Assembly (NCBI GenBank): GCA_028532985.1
Contig: JANCIK010000011.1
Span: 1,922,001-1,986,000, forward strand
DNA: 64,000 nt
Direction of reading: 5' to 3'
DNA from: Stropharia rugosoannulata
Taxonomy: Eukaryota; Basidiomycota; Agaricomycetes; Agaricales; Strophariaceae
In this document: positions 8,887 through 22,000 of the stretch, piece after piece
Position numbering within the stretch: position 1 is the first letter of the stretch
Layout: every line of letters starts with the position of its first letter
Notes under the pieces: model-generated
Database searches by the model: none
Told to the model about the DNA's origin: nothing
What the model saw: the letters and a program-made list of their open reading frames with translations, nothing else
Made by a program: the position numbers and the translations under genes

Positions 8887-9090
8887 TGTTGAAAGCAGAC
8901 TGCTTACAGGCGCAGAGAGCGAACCTAACTCACACAGAGATGGTGGTGGTAAGAGATTAAGAGGCATCTACACTAGTACATGCCTTATATACTACCATAA
9001 GCGAGATTAACTATATATGGAGTGTACTAAATATAGTACGCAATATCTAATCTACTGCTGATGGTCAGTCCAATCCTATGTAATCTAACA
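8887..9090 (-). repeat. Copia 3' LTR of unit 2
   Basis: 204 bp in the orientation of the array, adjoining the polypurine tract at 9091. Together with 8349-8552 it forms a near-perfect 204-bp inverted repeat separated by a 334-bp loop. Confidence 0.9.
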
Positions 9091-9132
9091 CTCCCCCGTG
9101 ACCAAGGCAGTCTCTATACTACAGTATATACA

Positions 9133-12100
9133 CTATGGTTGAACTCCCATGTGAGAGCGACAGTAATCTACTTTCGCTGCTGAGAGCGGTTTGGTAAGAA
9201 TGTCAGCCACCTGTTGTGTTGTGGGTATAAACGAAGGTGTAATGACTCTGTTCTGTACAGCGTCGTGTAGCCAGTAAAAGCGAAGGTCAAGGTGCTTCAT
9301 ACGTCCGTGGTGCTCTGGGTTCTTCGATACACTGATAGCAGACTGATTGTCAATGTGCAGTGTGGAGGGAACCGGAATCATGAAGCCAAACTCGCGCAGA
9401 ATGTTGCGCATCCAGGAGATCTCCTTGCCAGCCTCAACAGCAGCAACAAACTCAGCTTCAGTGGTGGAAAGCGTCACAATGCTCTGCAACTTGCTAGACC
9501 AGCTAATTGCACCACCAGCCATGAGAACGACGTATCCACCTGTAGAGCGTCCAGTGTCCTTGCAGTTGCCGTGTGCAGCATCACAGTAAGTTGAGAACAG
9601 ATCTGTACCAAGTGAACCAGAGTAAACCAACTTGTACTCAAGTGTTCCTTTCAGATACTTGAACAAGTGCTTGACTGCTGTCCAATGCTGTGGTCCAGGA
9701 TTGCTGTTAAAGCATGTGAGATAGGACACAGTGTGTGCAATGTCAGGACGTGTCATTGTGGCGAGATACTGAAGGGAACCAATGGCGCTGAGGTAGGGAA
9801 CATTTCACATGAACTCAATATCGTCAGAACTGCTTGGTGCCATTGCATGAGTGAGGACAGTGCCAGCTGACATGGGAGTGGTGACAGGAATTGCATCTTG
9901 CATACTGTAACGTTCAAGCATGTCCAGAATGAACTGGCGCTGGTGAAGCGAAATCTTGCATTTGCTGCAATCCCTGGTAATGCCAACACCTAGTAGAAAC
10001 TCTGTCGCACCGAGATCCCTCCATTTGAAGCGTGCACTGAGTTGCTTCACAGCACGGTCAATGGATGAAGTTGATTTGGATGCAAACGTGATGTCGTCAA
10101 TGTAGATGGGCACGAAAATGCGAACTGTGCCATCTGAGTAGATGTACACTGACCTGTCTGCTTCCACACGCTTGAAACCCATATCAGTGAGAACAGAGTG
10201 TAACTTGGTGTTCCACTGCCTAGCTGATTGCTTGAGACCGTAAAGTGACTTGCGCAGCTTGCAGACCTTGTTTGGTGCACCTTCAGACTGTAGCCCTTTG
10301 CGACGATACGAGCCTTATAGCGCTCCACAGTGCCATCTGCATGACGCTTGACCTTGAAGACCCAATCAGAACCAATAGCCTTTGCACCAGGTGGCAAGTC
10401 AACGATTTCCCAAGTGTTGTTCTGCAGCAGTGTGTTGTACTCTGCATTTGCTGCATCACGCCATCTGTCTGTGTTGTCGCCCTTGAGTGCCTGCTTGTAG
10501 TTCTTGGGATCCGACACAGTAGCAGCACCAGCAAACTGAACCTCTTCCAAGCCTTCATCAACAGTGTAACTGTCGAGTTCGTCATTATCGAGGTCATCTG
10601 TCTCAGAAGGTGGCGTGACGGCGGTAGGTAGAGGTACAGCAGCAGGTTTGACTTTCCACCATTCACCAGGAGGTTGAGATTCACGTGTAGTGCGTCTCAG
10701 AGGCTCAGCAACGACTTTGGGTTCCACAGGAATGGGAGGTGCAGCACTACGAGGCAGTTTGGGCACGTTTGCAGCAGAATGCTGATCTCGTCGAGTTGAG
10801 CATGTTGGTGTTTTCGACGATTGCGGAATGTGATGCGATGACTCCAACTTGGGTGTGGTACTGTCAGACTCGTCTTTCGACGCCCTATCCAATGGTACTT
10901 GACTCGACTTGCTGGGACCAGCGGTTGGACCGGAATGCACATACGATTTCCCAGAATGCGAATTGGGCAGAGTTGAGCACTTTGGTAAACTCGACGATTT
11001 TGCACCAGTGGTTGGTGTCTGCCAGTTGGGAGTAGGTGCATCGTGTTCGTCGTCAGATGACGAGTCAGATGGTGCTGGTCCCACCAAAGGAGGTGCAGTT
11101 GGTGTGTCCGAGTCATCAGTGTCCAAGTCAGGCAAATAGGCAGCAGTTGAATCCCCCCCAGAATCTGGCACATCTGAGAAGTGTGAAGACGTGCCCTTTG
11201 GAAACAGGTTGATTGGTGAAGTCACCTTCAAACCAGGGAAACTGTGTTCGTCAAAGATAGCACGTTCTGAGATCACATACTTCTTAGTGGACGGATTGTA
11301 GAACTGCCAGCCTTTGTAGCCTGTAGGATAACCGACAAAATGCACTTCTCAACGTGTGGTTGAAGTGACTTGCGTTTGTCTCTCTGCACAAAGACGTACG
11401 CAGCACAACCAAAAACACGGAGATGGCTCATATCGGGTTTCTTGCCATGCCATGCAGTGTAGGGCACAGAGTCAGTCAGAGACGACCTGTTCCACACATG
11501 AATGTAAGCAAACACTGCAAGTCGCCAAAACGAGAGTGGGAGCTTTGCCTCTACCAGCATTGCAGTGACGTGCTCAGCAATAGTGCGATTGGCACATTCA
11601 GCTACACCATTCTGCTGAGGCCGATTGCATGTGCTGTGGCGCCTGTGAATGCCGCATTGCTCCATAAACCGTATGAACTCGTTTGACATGTATTCACCAG
11701 CCTTGTCATCCTGCATTGCCTTGATTTTTGCATTCAGCTGGTTCTCTGCATATGCCTTGTACACCTTAAATGCATCAAATGCATCCGACTTGCGCTTCAG
11801 GAACATGACAGCATGCAGGTGAGTGCAGTCATCAATGAATGTGATCCAGTAGCGATGTCCCTCAGGTGTAGGCACTGAGAGCGGACCATGCAAGTCAGAA
11901 TGCACCAATTCCAGCGGTTTGGTTGATTTGCGAGTTGAGCTCGGAAATGTGCCAGACATCATCTTGCCAGCCAAGCATGGTTCGCAAATCGGATCTGGTT
12001 GCTCTTTCGATGTTACGAGCATGCCAGTGACCAGACCCTTGGAGAGCAGCTTGTTGATGTGTGCATGGCTGTGATGTCCGCAACGACGATGCCAGAGCTC

Positions 12101-12936
12101 TGCATTGAGGGTACAGTGGACGACGATGAAGCAGAGCATGCAGATTCGCAAATGGGACGAGTGAGACCATCCAGAATAGCAGAGTGCGATGCATTGATGG
12201 TTGCAGTGAAGATGGTCTTGCCAGAGTGGTTGAAGTACATCTTCTTTGCATCGATCTCAATCAAGATGCCAGAGCGCTTGGTGAGGTACAGGCATGCAAG
12301 CAGATTGTTGTGTAACTTGGGGACATGCAGAACATGTTTGATGACTACAGCGTCCGCTTTCTTGCCATTGATGACTGGATGGAACACCACATTGCCAACA
12401 CCCTCAGAGTAGACGATGGAATCATCTGCAAGACGAATTGGGACACAGTGGGGCTTGTACTCCACAATCCAGTCTTGATGAGGCGTCATGTGGCTAGTTG
12501 CACCTGTATCTGCGAGCCAGTCGAAATCGTTGCCTTGTGCGTCACCCGTAGCAAGTGCAGATGCAAAACCTGCATACTCGACGATTTGCGACGTCTCCTC
12601 TGCTGGGGGCGAAGCAGAGTGTGCCATTTGACCAACAGCTGCCAGAGTCGACCACATGCTAACTGGGTCATGCAGAATGTGAGCCAAGTGTGATTTCAGC
12701 TTGTTCTGAACATGACTGTGGATGTAAACAGCAGCAGCAGTCGACTTGCTTGTCCATGCGTCCTGTGCCTCGATCTCAGCCATAGACGGCATAAGAGAGA
12801 GCAGAGGATGCTTGCATTCACCTGTAACCAGACGCCATAGCTCCTGAGAGCGTAACCATGCTTTGATGTTGCAAGACCAGAGTTGATAGTTGGCAGTGCT
12901 CAGTTTGTCAAACTGAGGTGTTGCGAAGAAACTCAT
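9133..12936 (-). pseudogene. Copia gag-pol, unit 2
   Basis: Domain order is short Gag, protease, integrase, RT, RNase H. RT carries the 181-nt deletion common to all array units (junction at 10285/10286), which removes motif A with its catalytic aspartate and shifts the frame. A TGA sits at the EFM-VPYL site (about 9804). Private damage is a one-base loss in an A run near 11340, in integrase. The three-base-G form near 12110 is shared with units 1 and 3. RNase H (9133-9756) is open and keeps its acidic residues, ending DYCRSHMGVQP. Confidence 0.88.
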
Positions 12937-13322
12937 GATTGCAGGTGAAGCGAAGTGGTGAACGACGTGAAGTGGTATGAGGTGGTAGCTGAGAATGGCG
13001 CAAACGATGTGGCAAAGTTGCGAGGCGAGCTGGGCTGAAATGCACGAGCAGTGGGCAGAACACTTGCAGTATCACAATTAGGCCGAGTTGAGCACTTGCA
13101 GTAAAAAATGTCGATTGCACGAGCAGCACTGAACCGATTGACACGAGACTGTGCAAGAGGGTGGTTCGAAGATGCGGAACGTGTGTGATCGAGTTGTGCG
13201 AACGACAGTGACGATGTGCTAGTGCAGTGAGCAAAACTGTTTGAGAGTGTCAATTGGACGGAGTTGAGCACTCTGGTGAAGAACAGTGTATTGCGAGTGA
13301 ACGGCGAATCGTGATGACCTGT

Positions 13323-14067
13323 GAAGGTGTTAGATTACATAGGATTGGACTGACCATCAGCAGTAGATTAGATATCGTGTACTATATTTAGTACACTCCA
13401 TATATAGTTAATCTCGCTTATGGTAGTATATAAGGCATGTACTAGTGTAGATGCCTCTCAATCTCTTACCACCACCATCTCTGTGTGAGTTAGGTTCGCT
13501 CTCTGCGCCTGTAAGCAGTCTGCTTTCAACAGGTTATGAGCCCTGCGCTCTGAGCATCCTACTCATCACTTCTCTACTGTCCTTTCTCCACTGAGTGGCT
13601 TGGTACTTAACCTAACACTCAACATCGTTCATTTTGCCTCGTTTTTTCGTGAGCATGACTGCCACGTCACGACCGTCGTTCTGGTACCACCTGCATTCCA
13701 CCAGCTTGCACGGTTATCGAGCAATCCGCTTCTTTTGGTTTTAGGTCAATAGCACTCTCTTGGTGTTCACCAGAGACTTTGCTCCCGGCTCTCCTGATCG
13801 TCGAAACACGTGGTTCTTTCGAGGACCTCATCGTTACACATGCCTCTTGTCACTTGCCCCTTCTGTTGAAAGCAGACTGCTTACAGGCGCAGAGAGCGAA
13901 CCTAACTCACACAGAGATGGTGGTGGTAAGAGATTAAGAGGCATCTACACTAGTACATGCCTTATATACTACCATAAGCGAGATTAACTATATATGGAGT
14001 GTACTAAATATAGTACGCAATATCTAATCTACTGCTGATGGTCAGTCCAATCCTATGTAATCTAACA
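13323..14067. repeat. Self-integration junction 2
   Basis: GAAGG at 13323-13327, plus LTR 13328-13531, inverted leader 13532-13863 ending CCTTC, minus LTR 13864-14067. It matches junction 1 except for a two-base contraction in the CCCCGGG run near 13785 and a C-to-T next to the target (CTCTTGTCAC). Confidence 0.88.
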
Positions 14068-14109
14068 CTCCCCCGTGACCAAGGCAGTCTCTATACTACA
14101 GTATATACA

Positions 14110-17100
14110 CTATGGTTGAACTCCCATGTGAGAGCGACAGTAATCTACTTTCGCTGCTGAGAGCGGTTTGGTAAGAATGTCAGCCACCTGTTGTGTTGTG
14201 GGTATAAACGAAGGTGTAATGACTCTGTTCTGTACAGCGTCGTGTAGCCAGTAAAAGCGAAGGTCAAGGTGCTTCATACGTCCGTGGTGCTCTGGGTTCT
14301 TCGATACACTGATAGCAGACTGATTGTCAATGTGCAGTGTGGAGGAACCGGAATCATGAAGCCAAACTCGCGCAGAATGTTGCGCATCCAGGAGATCTCC
14401 TTGCCAGCCTCAACAGCAGCAACAAACTCAGCTTCAGTGGTGGAAAGCGTCACAATGCTCTGCAACTTGCTAGACCAGCTAATTGCACCACCAGCCATGA
14501 GAACGACGTATCCACCTGTAGAGCGTCCAGTGTCCTTGCAGTTGCCGTGTGCAGCATCACAGTAAGTTGAGAACAGATCTGTACCAAGTGAACCAGAGTA
14601 AACCAACTTGTACTCAAGTGTTCCTTTCAGATACTTGAACAAGTGCTTGACTGCTGTCCAATGCTGTGGTCCAGGATTGCTGTTAAAGCATGTGAGATAG
14701 GACACAGTGTGTGCAATGTCAGGACGTGTCATTGTGGCGAGATACTGAAGGGAACCAATGGCGCTGAGGTAGGGAACATTTCACATGAACTCAATATCGT
14801 CAGAACTGCTTGGTGCCATTGCATGAGTGAGGACAGTGCCAGCTGACATGGGAGTGGTGACAGGAATTGCATCTTGCATACTGTAACGTTCAAGCATGTC
14901 CAGAATGAACTGGCGCTGGTGAAGCGAAATCTTGCATTTGCTGCAATCCCTGGTAATGCCAACACCTAGTAGAAACTCTGTCGCACCGAGATCCCTCCAT
15001 TTGAAGCGTGCACTGAGTTGCTTCACAGCACGGTCAATGGATGAAGTTGATTTGGATGCAAACGTGATGTCGTCAATGTAGATGGGCACGAAAATGCGAA
15101 CTGTGCCATCTGAGTAGATGTACACTGACCTGTCTGCTTCCACACGCTTGAAACCCATATCAGTGAGAACAGAGTGTAACTTGGTGTTCCACTGCCTAGC
15201 TGATTGCTTGAGACCGTAAAGTGACTTGCGCAGCTTGCAGACCTTGTTTGGTGCACCTTCAGACTGTAGCCCTTTGCGACGATACGAGCCTTATAGCGCT
15301 CCACAGTGCCATCTGCATGACGCTTGACCTTGAAGACCCAATCAGAACCAATAGCCTTTGCACCAGGTGGCAAGTCAACGATTTCCCAAGTGTTGTTCTG
15401 CAGCAGTGTGTTGTACTCTGCATTTGCTGCATCACGCCATCTGTCTGTGTTGTCGCCCTTGAGTGCCTGCTTGTAGTTCTTGGGATCCGACACAGTAGCA
15501 GCACCAGCAAACTGAACCTCTTCCAAGCCTTCATCAACAGTGTAACTGTCGAGTTCGTCATTATCGAGGTCATCTGTCTCAGAAGGTGGCGTAGACGGCG
15601 GTAGAGGTACAGCAGCAGGTTTGACTTTCCACCATTCACCAGGAGGTTGAGATTCACGTGTAGTGCGTCTCAGAGGCTCAGCAACGACTTTGGGTTCCAC
15701 AGGAATGGGAGGTGCAGCACTACGAGGCAGTTTGGGCACGTTTGCAGCAGAATGCTGATCTCGTCGAGTTGAGCATGTTGGTGTTTTCGACGATTGCGGA
15801 ATGTGATGCGATGACTCCAACTTGGGTGTGGTACTGTCAGACTCGTCTTTCGACGCCCTATCCAATGGTACTTGACTCGACTTGCTGGGACCAGCGGTTG
15901 GACCGGAATGCACATACGATTTCCCAGAATGCGAATTGGGCAGAGTTGAGCACTTTGGTAAACTCGACGATTTTGCACCAGTGGTTGGTGTCTGCCAGTT
16001 GGGAGTAGGTGCATCGTGTTCGTCGTCAGATGACGAGTCAGATGGTGCTGGTCCCACCAAAGGAGGTGCAGTTGGTGTGTCCGAGTCATCAGTGTCCAAG
16101 TCAGGCAAATAGGCAGCAGTTGAATCCCCCCCAGAATCTGGCACATCTGAGAAGTGTGAAGACGTGCCCTTTGAAACAGGTTGATTGGTGAAGTCACCTT
16201 CAAACCAGGGAAACTGTGTTCGTCAAAGATAGCACGTTCTGAGATCACATACTTCTTAGTGGACGGATTGTAGAACTGCCAGCCTTTGTAGCCTGTAGGA
16301 TAACCGACGAAAATGCACTTCTCAACGTGTGGTTGAAGTGACTTGCGTTTGTCTCTCTGCACAAAGACGTACGCAGCACAACCAAAAACACGGAGATGGC
16401 TCATATCGGGTTTCTTGCCATGCCATGCAGTGTAGGGCACAGAGTCAGTCAGAGACGACCTGTTCCACACATGAATGTAAGCAAACACTGCAAGTCGCCA
16501 AAACGAGAGTGGGAGCTTTGCCTCTACCAGCATTGCAGTGACGTGCTCAGCAATAGTGCGATTGGCACATTCAGCTACACCATTCTGCTGAGGCCGATTG
16601 CATGTGCTGTGGCGCCTGTGAATGCCGCATTGCTCCATAAACCGTATGAACTCGTTTGACATGTATTCACCAGCCTTGTCATCCTGCATTGCCTTGATTT
16701 TTGCATTCAGCTGGTTCTCTGCATATGCCTTGTACACCTTAAATGCATCAAATGCATCCGACTTGCGCTTCAGGAACATGACAGCATGCAGGTGAGTGCA
16801 GTCATCAATGAATGTGATCCAGTAGCGATGTCCCTCAGGTGTAGGCACTGAGAGCGGACCATGCAAGTCAGAATGCACCAATTCCAGCGGTTTGGTTGAT
16901 TTGCGAGTTGAGCTCGGAAATGTGCCAGACATCATCTTGCCAGCCAAGCATGGTTCGCAAATCGGATCTGGTTGCTCTTTCGATGTTACGAGCATGCCAG
17001 TGACCAGACCCTTGAGAGCAGCTTGTTGATGTGTGCATGGCTGTGATGTCCGCAACGACGATGCCAGAGCTCTGCATTGAGGGTACAGTGGACGACGATG

Positions 17101-17908
17101 AAGCAGAGCATGCAGATTCGCAAATGGGACGAGTGAGACCATCCAGAATAGCAGAGTGCGATGCATTGATGGTTGCAGTGAAGATGGTCTTGCCAGAGTG
17201 GTTGAAGTACATCTTCTTTGCATCGATCTCAATCAAGATGCCAGAGCGCTTGGTGAGGTACAGGCATGCAAGCAGATTGTTGTGTAACTTGGGGACATGC
17301 AGAACATGTTTGATGACTACAGCGTCCGCTTTCTTGCCATTGATGACTGGATGGAACACCACATTGCCAACACCCTCAGAGTAGACGATGGAATCATCTG
17401 CAAGACGAATTGGGACACAGTGGGGCTTGTACTCCACAATCCAGTCTTGATGAGGCGTCATGTGGCTAGTTGCACCTGTATCTGCGAGCCAGTCGAAATC
17501 GTTGCCTTGTGCGTCACCCGTAGCAAGTGCAGATGCAAAACCTGCATACTCGACGATTTGCGACGTCTCCTCTGCTGGGGGCGAAGCAGAGTGTGCCATT
17601 TGACCAACAGCTGCCAGAGTCGACCACATGCTAACTGGGTCATGCAGAATGTGAGCCAAGTGTGATTTCAGCTTGTTCTGAACATGACTGTGGATGTAAA
17701 CAGCAGCAGCAGTCGACTTGCTTGTCCATGCGTCCTGTGCCTCGATCTCAGCCATAGACGGCATAAGAGAGAGCAGAGGATGCTTGCATTCACCTGTAAC
17801 CAGACGCCATAGCTCCTGAGAGCGTAACCATGCTTTGATGTTGCAAGACCAGAGTTGATAGTTGGCAGTGCTCAGTTTGTCAAACTGAGGTGTTGCGAAG
17901 AAACTCAT
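14110..17908 (-). pseudogene. Copia gag-pol, unit 3
   Basis: Same organisation and same RT deletion (junction 15261/15262) as unit 2. Private frameshifts are one G lost near 14344 in RNase H, one G lost near 16172 in the linker, and one G lost near 17010 in the integrase finger region. All are single-base losses in short homopolymers, so they may be sequencing errors rather than mutations. Coding potential is gone in either case because of the shared deletion and TGA. Confidence 0.87.
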
Positions 17909-18293
17909 GATTGCAGGTGAAGCGAAGTGGTGAACGACGTGAAGTGGTATGAGGTGGTAGCTGAGAATGGCGCAAACGATGTGGCAAAGTTGCGAGGCGA
18001 GCTGGGCTGAAATGCACGAGCAGTGGGCAGAACACTTGCAGTATCACAATTAGGCCGAGTTGAGCACTTGCAGTAAAAAATGTCGATTGCACGAGCAGCA
18101 CTGAACCGATTGACACGAGACTGTGCAAGAGGGTGGTTCAAGATGCGGAACGTGTGTGATCGAGTTGTGCGAACGACAGTGACGATGTGCTAGTGCAGTG
18201 AGCAAAACTGTTTGAGAGTGTCAATTGGACGGAGTTGAGCACTCTGGTGAAGAACAGTGTATTGCGAGTGAACGGCGAATCGTGATGACCTGT

Positions 18294-19038
18294 GAAGGTG
18301 TTAGATTACATAGGATTGGACTGACCATCAGCAGTAGATTAGATATCGTGTACTATATTTAGTACACTCCATATATAGTTAATCTCGCTTATGGTAGTAT
18401 ATAAGGCATGTACTAGTGTAGATGCCTCTCAATCTCTTACCACCACCATCTCTGTGTGAGTTAGGTTCGCTCTCTGCGCCTGTAAGCAGTCTGCTTTCAA
18501 CAGGTTATGAGCCCTGCGCTCTGAGCATCCTACTCATCACTTCTCTACTGTCCTTTCTCCACTGAGTGGCTTGGTACTTAACCTAACACTCAACATCGTT
18601 CATTTTGCCTCGTTTTTTCGTGAGCATGACTGCCACGTCACGACCGTCGTTCTGGTACCACCTGCATTCCACCAGCTTGCACGGTTATCGAGCAATCCGC
18701 TTCTTTTGGTTTTAGGTCAATAGCACTCTCTTGGTGTTCACCAGAGACTTTGCTCCCGGCTCTCCTGATCGTCGAAACACGTGGTTCTTTCGAGGACCTC
18801 ATCGTTACACATGCCTCTTGTCACTTGCCCCTTCTGTTGAAAGCAGACTGCTTACAGGCGCAGAGAGCGAACCTAACTCACACAGAGATGGTGGTGGTAA
18901 GAGATTAAGAGGCATCTACACTAGTACATGCCTTATATACTACCATAAGCGAGATTAACTATATATGGAGTGTACTAAATATAGTACGCAATATCTAATC
19001 TACTGCTGATGGTCAGTCCAATCCTATGTAATCTAACA
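18294..19038. repeat. Self-integration junction 3
   Basis: GAAGG 18294-18298, plus LTR 18299-18502, inverted leader 18503-18834, minus LTR 18835-19038. It shares the two-base contraction of junction 2, so units 2/3 and 3/4 are sister junctions. Confidence 0.88.
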
Positions 19039-19080
19039 CTCCCCCGTGACCAAGGCAGTCTCTATACTACAGTATATACA

Positions 19081-22000
19081 CTATGGTTGAACTCCCATGT
19101 GAGAGCGACAGTAATCTACTTTCGCTGCTGAGAGCGGTTTGGTAAGAATGTCAGCCACCTGTTGTGTTGTGGGTATAAACGAAGGTGTAATGACTCTGTT
19201 CTGTACAGCGTGTAGCCAGTAAAAGCGAAGGTCAAGGTGCTTCATACGTCCGTGGTGCTCTGGGTTCTTCGATACACTGATAGCAGACTGATTGTCAATG
19301 TGCAGTGTGGAGGGAACCGGAATCATGAAGCCAAACTCGCGCAGAATGTTGCGCATCCAGGAGATCTCCTTGCCAGCCTCAACAGCAGCAACAAACTCAG
19401 CTTCAGTGGTGGAAAGCGTCACAATGCTCTGCAACTTGCTAGACCAGCTAATTGCACCACCAGCCATGAGAACGACGTATCCACCTGTAGAGCGTCCAGT
19501 GTCCTTGCAGTTGCCGTGTGCAGCATCACAGTAAGTTGAGAACAGATCTGTACCAAGTGAACCAGAGTAAACCAACTTGTACTCAAGTGTTCCTTTCAGA
19601 TACTTGAACAAGTGCTTGACTGCTGTCCAATGCTGTGGTCCAGGATTGCTGTTAAAGCATGTGAGATAGGACACAGTGTGTGCAATGTCAGGACGTGTCA
19701 TTGTGGCGAGATACTGAAGGGAACCAATGGCGCTGAGGTAGGGAACATTTCACATGAACTCAATATCGTCAGAACTGCTTGGTGCCATTGCATGAGTGAG
19801 GACAGTGCCAGCTGACATGGGAGTGGTGACAGGAATTGCATCTTGCATACTGTAACGTTCAAGCATGTCCAGAATGAACTGGCGCTGGTGAAGCGAAATC
19901 TTGCATTTGCTGCAATCCCTGGTAATGCCAACACCTAGTAGAAACTCTGTCGCACCGAGATCCCTCCATTTGAAGCGTGCACTGAGTTGCTTCACAGCAC
20001 GGTCAATGGATGAAGTTGATTTGGATGCAAACGTGATGTCGTCAATGTAGATGGGCACGAAAATGCGAACTGTGCCATCTGAGTAGATGTACACTGACCT
20101 GTCTGCTTCCACACGCTTGAAACCCATATCAGTGAGAACAGAGTGTAACTTGGTGTTCCACTGCCTAGCTGATTGCTTGAGACCGTAAAGTGACTTGCGC
20201 AGCTTGCAGACCTTGTTTGGTGCACCTTCAGACTGTAGCCCTTTGCGACGATACGAGCCTTATAGCGTCCACAGTGCCATCTGCATGACGCTTGACCTTG
20301 AAGACCCAATCAGAACCAATAGCCTTTGCACCAGGTGGCAAGTCAACGATTTCCCAAGTGTTGTTCTGCAGCAGTGTGTTGTACTCTGCATTTGCTGCAT
20401 CACGCCATCTGTCTGTGTTGTCGCCCTTGAGTGCCTGCTTGTAGTTCTTGGGATCCGACACAGTAGCAGCACCAGCAAACTGAACCTCTTCCAAGCCTTC
20501 ATCAACAGTGTAACTGTCGAGTTCGTCATTATCGAGGTCATCTGTCTCAGAAGGTGGCGTAGACGGCGGTAGAGGTACAGCAGCAGGTTTGACTTTCCAC
20601 CATTCACCAGGAGGTTGAGATTCACGTGTAGTGCGTCTCAGAGGCTCAGCAACGACTTTGGGTTCCACAGGAATGGGAGGTGCAGCACTACGAGGCAGTT
20701 TGGGCACGTTTGCAGCAGAATGCTGATCTCGTCGAGTTGAGCATGTTGGTGTTTTCGACGATTGCGGAATGTGATGCGATGACTCCAACTTGGGTGTGGT
20801 ACTGTCAGACTCGTCTTTCGACGCCCTATCCAATGGTACTTGACTCGACTTGCTGGGACCAGCGGTTGGACCGAATGCACATACGATTTCCCAGAATGCG
20901 AATTGGGCAGAGTTGAGCACTTTGGTAAACTCGACGATTTTGCACCAGTGGTTGGTGTCTGCCAGTTGGGAGTAGGTGCATCGTGTTCGTCGTCAGATGA
21001 CGAGTCAGATGGTGCTGGTCCCACCAAAGGAGGTGCAGTTGGTGTGTCCGAGTCATCAGTGTCCAAGTCAGGCAAATAGGCAGCAGTTGAATCCCCCCCA
21101 GAATCTGGCACATCTGAGAAGTGTGAAGACGTGCCCTTTGGAAACAGGTTGATTGGTGAAGTCACCTTCAAACCAGGGAAACTGTGTTCGTCAAAGATAG
21201 CACGTTCTGAGATCACATACTTCTTAGTGGACGGATTGTAGAACTGCCAGCCTTTGTAGCCTGTAGGATAACCGACGAAAATGCACTTCTCAACGTGTGG
21301 TTGAAGTGACTTGCGTTTGTCTCTCTGCACAAAGACGTACGCAGCACAACCAAAACACGGAGATGGCTCATATCGGGTTTCTTGCCATGCCATGCAGTGT
21401 AGGGCACAGAGTCAGTCAGAGACGACCTGTTCCACACATGAATGTAAGCAAACACTGCAAGTCGCCAAAACGAGAGTGGAGCTTTGCCTCTACCAGCATT
21501 GCAGTGACGTGCTCAGCAATAGTGCGATTGGCACATTCAGCTACACCATTCTGCTGAGGCCGATTGCATGTGCTGTGGCGCCTGTGAATGCCGCATTGCT
21601 CCATAAACCGTATGAACTCGTTTGACATGTATTCACCAGCCTTGTCATCCTGCATTGCCTTGATTTTTGCATTCAGCTGGTTCTCTGCATATGCCTTGTA
21701 CACCTTAAATGCATCAAATGCATCCGACTTGCGCTTCAGGAACATGACAGCATGCAGGTGAGTGCAGTCATCAATGAATGTGATCCAGTAGCGATGTCCC
21801 TCAGGTGTAGGCACTGAGAGCGGACCATGCAAGTCAGAATGCACCAATTCCAGCGGTTTGGTTGATTTGCGAGTTGAGCTCGAAATGTGCCAGACATCAT
21901 CTTGCCAGCCAAGCATGGTTCGCAAATCGGATCTGGTTGCTCTTTCGATGTTACGAGCATGCCAGTGACCAGACCCTTGGAGAGCAGCTTGTTGATGTGT

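Larger units (their letters stand above)
8344..9090. repeat. Self-integration junction 1: inverted LTRs flanking inverted leader
   Basis: In order on the plus strand: GAAGG (8344-8348), a complete plus-oriented LTR (8349-8552), primer-binding site and 334 bp of leader in plus orientation (8553-8886, ending CCTTC), then a complete minus-oriented LTR (8887-9090) and the unit 2 polypurine tract. In the normal element the leader runs the other way and reads across a single GAAGG. Both outer LTR termini are therefore joined to the two copies of the same 5-bp target, with one LTR-leader arm inverted. That is the geometry of inversion-type autointegration by a Ty1/copia integrase, which makes 5-bp duplications. 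The two LTRs differ at three positions. Confidence 0.88.

Noticed and set aside
8344..9090. Inverted LTR pair as recombination between two oppositely oriented elements
   Set aside because: Such recombination would not place both exact LTR termini next to the same five bases of leader. The 5-bp duplication at precise LTR ends requires integrase.
9292..9594. Plus-strand open frames across the array (e.g. 9292-9594, 11423-11686, 12325-12693)
   Set aside because: They are mirror frames of conserved RNase H, integrase and protease codons and recur only because the unit recurs.
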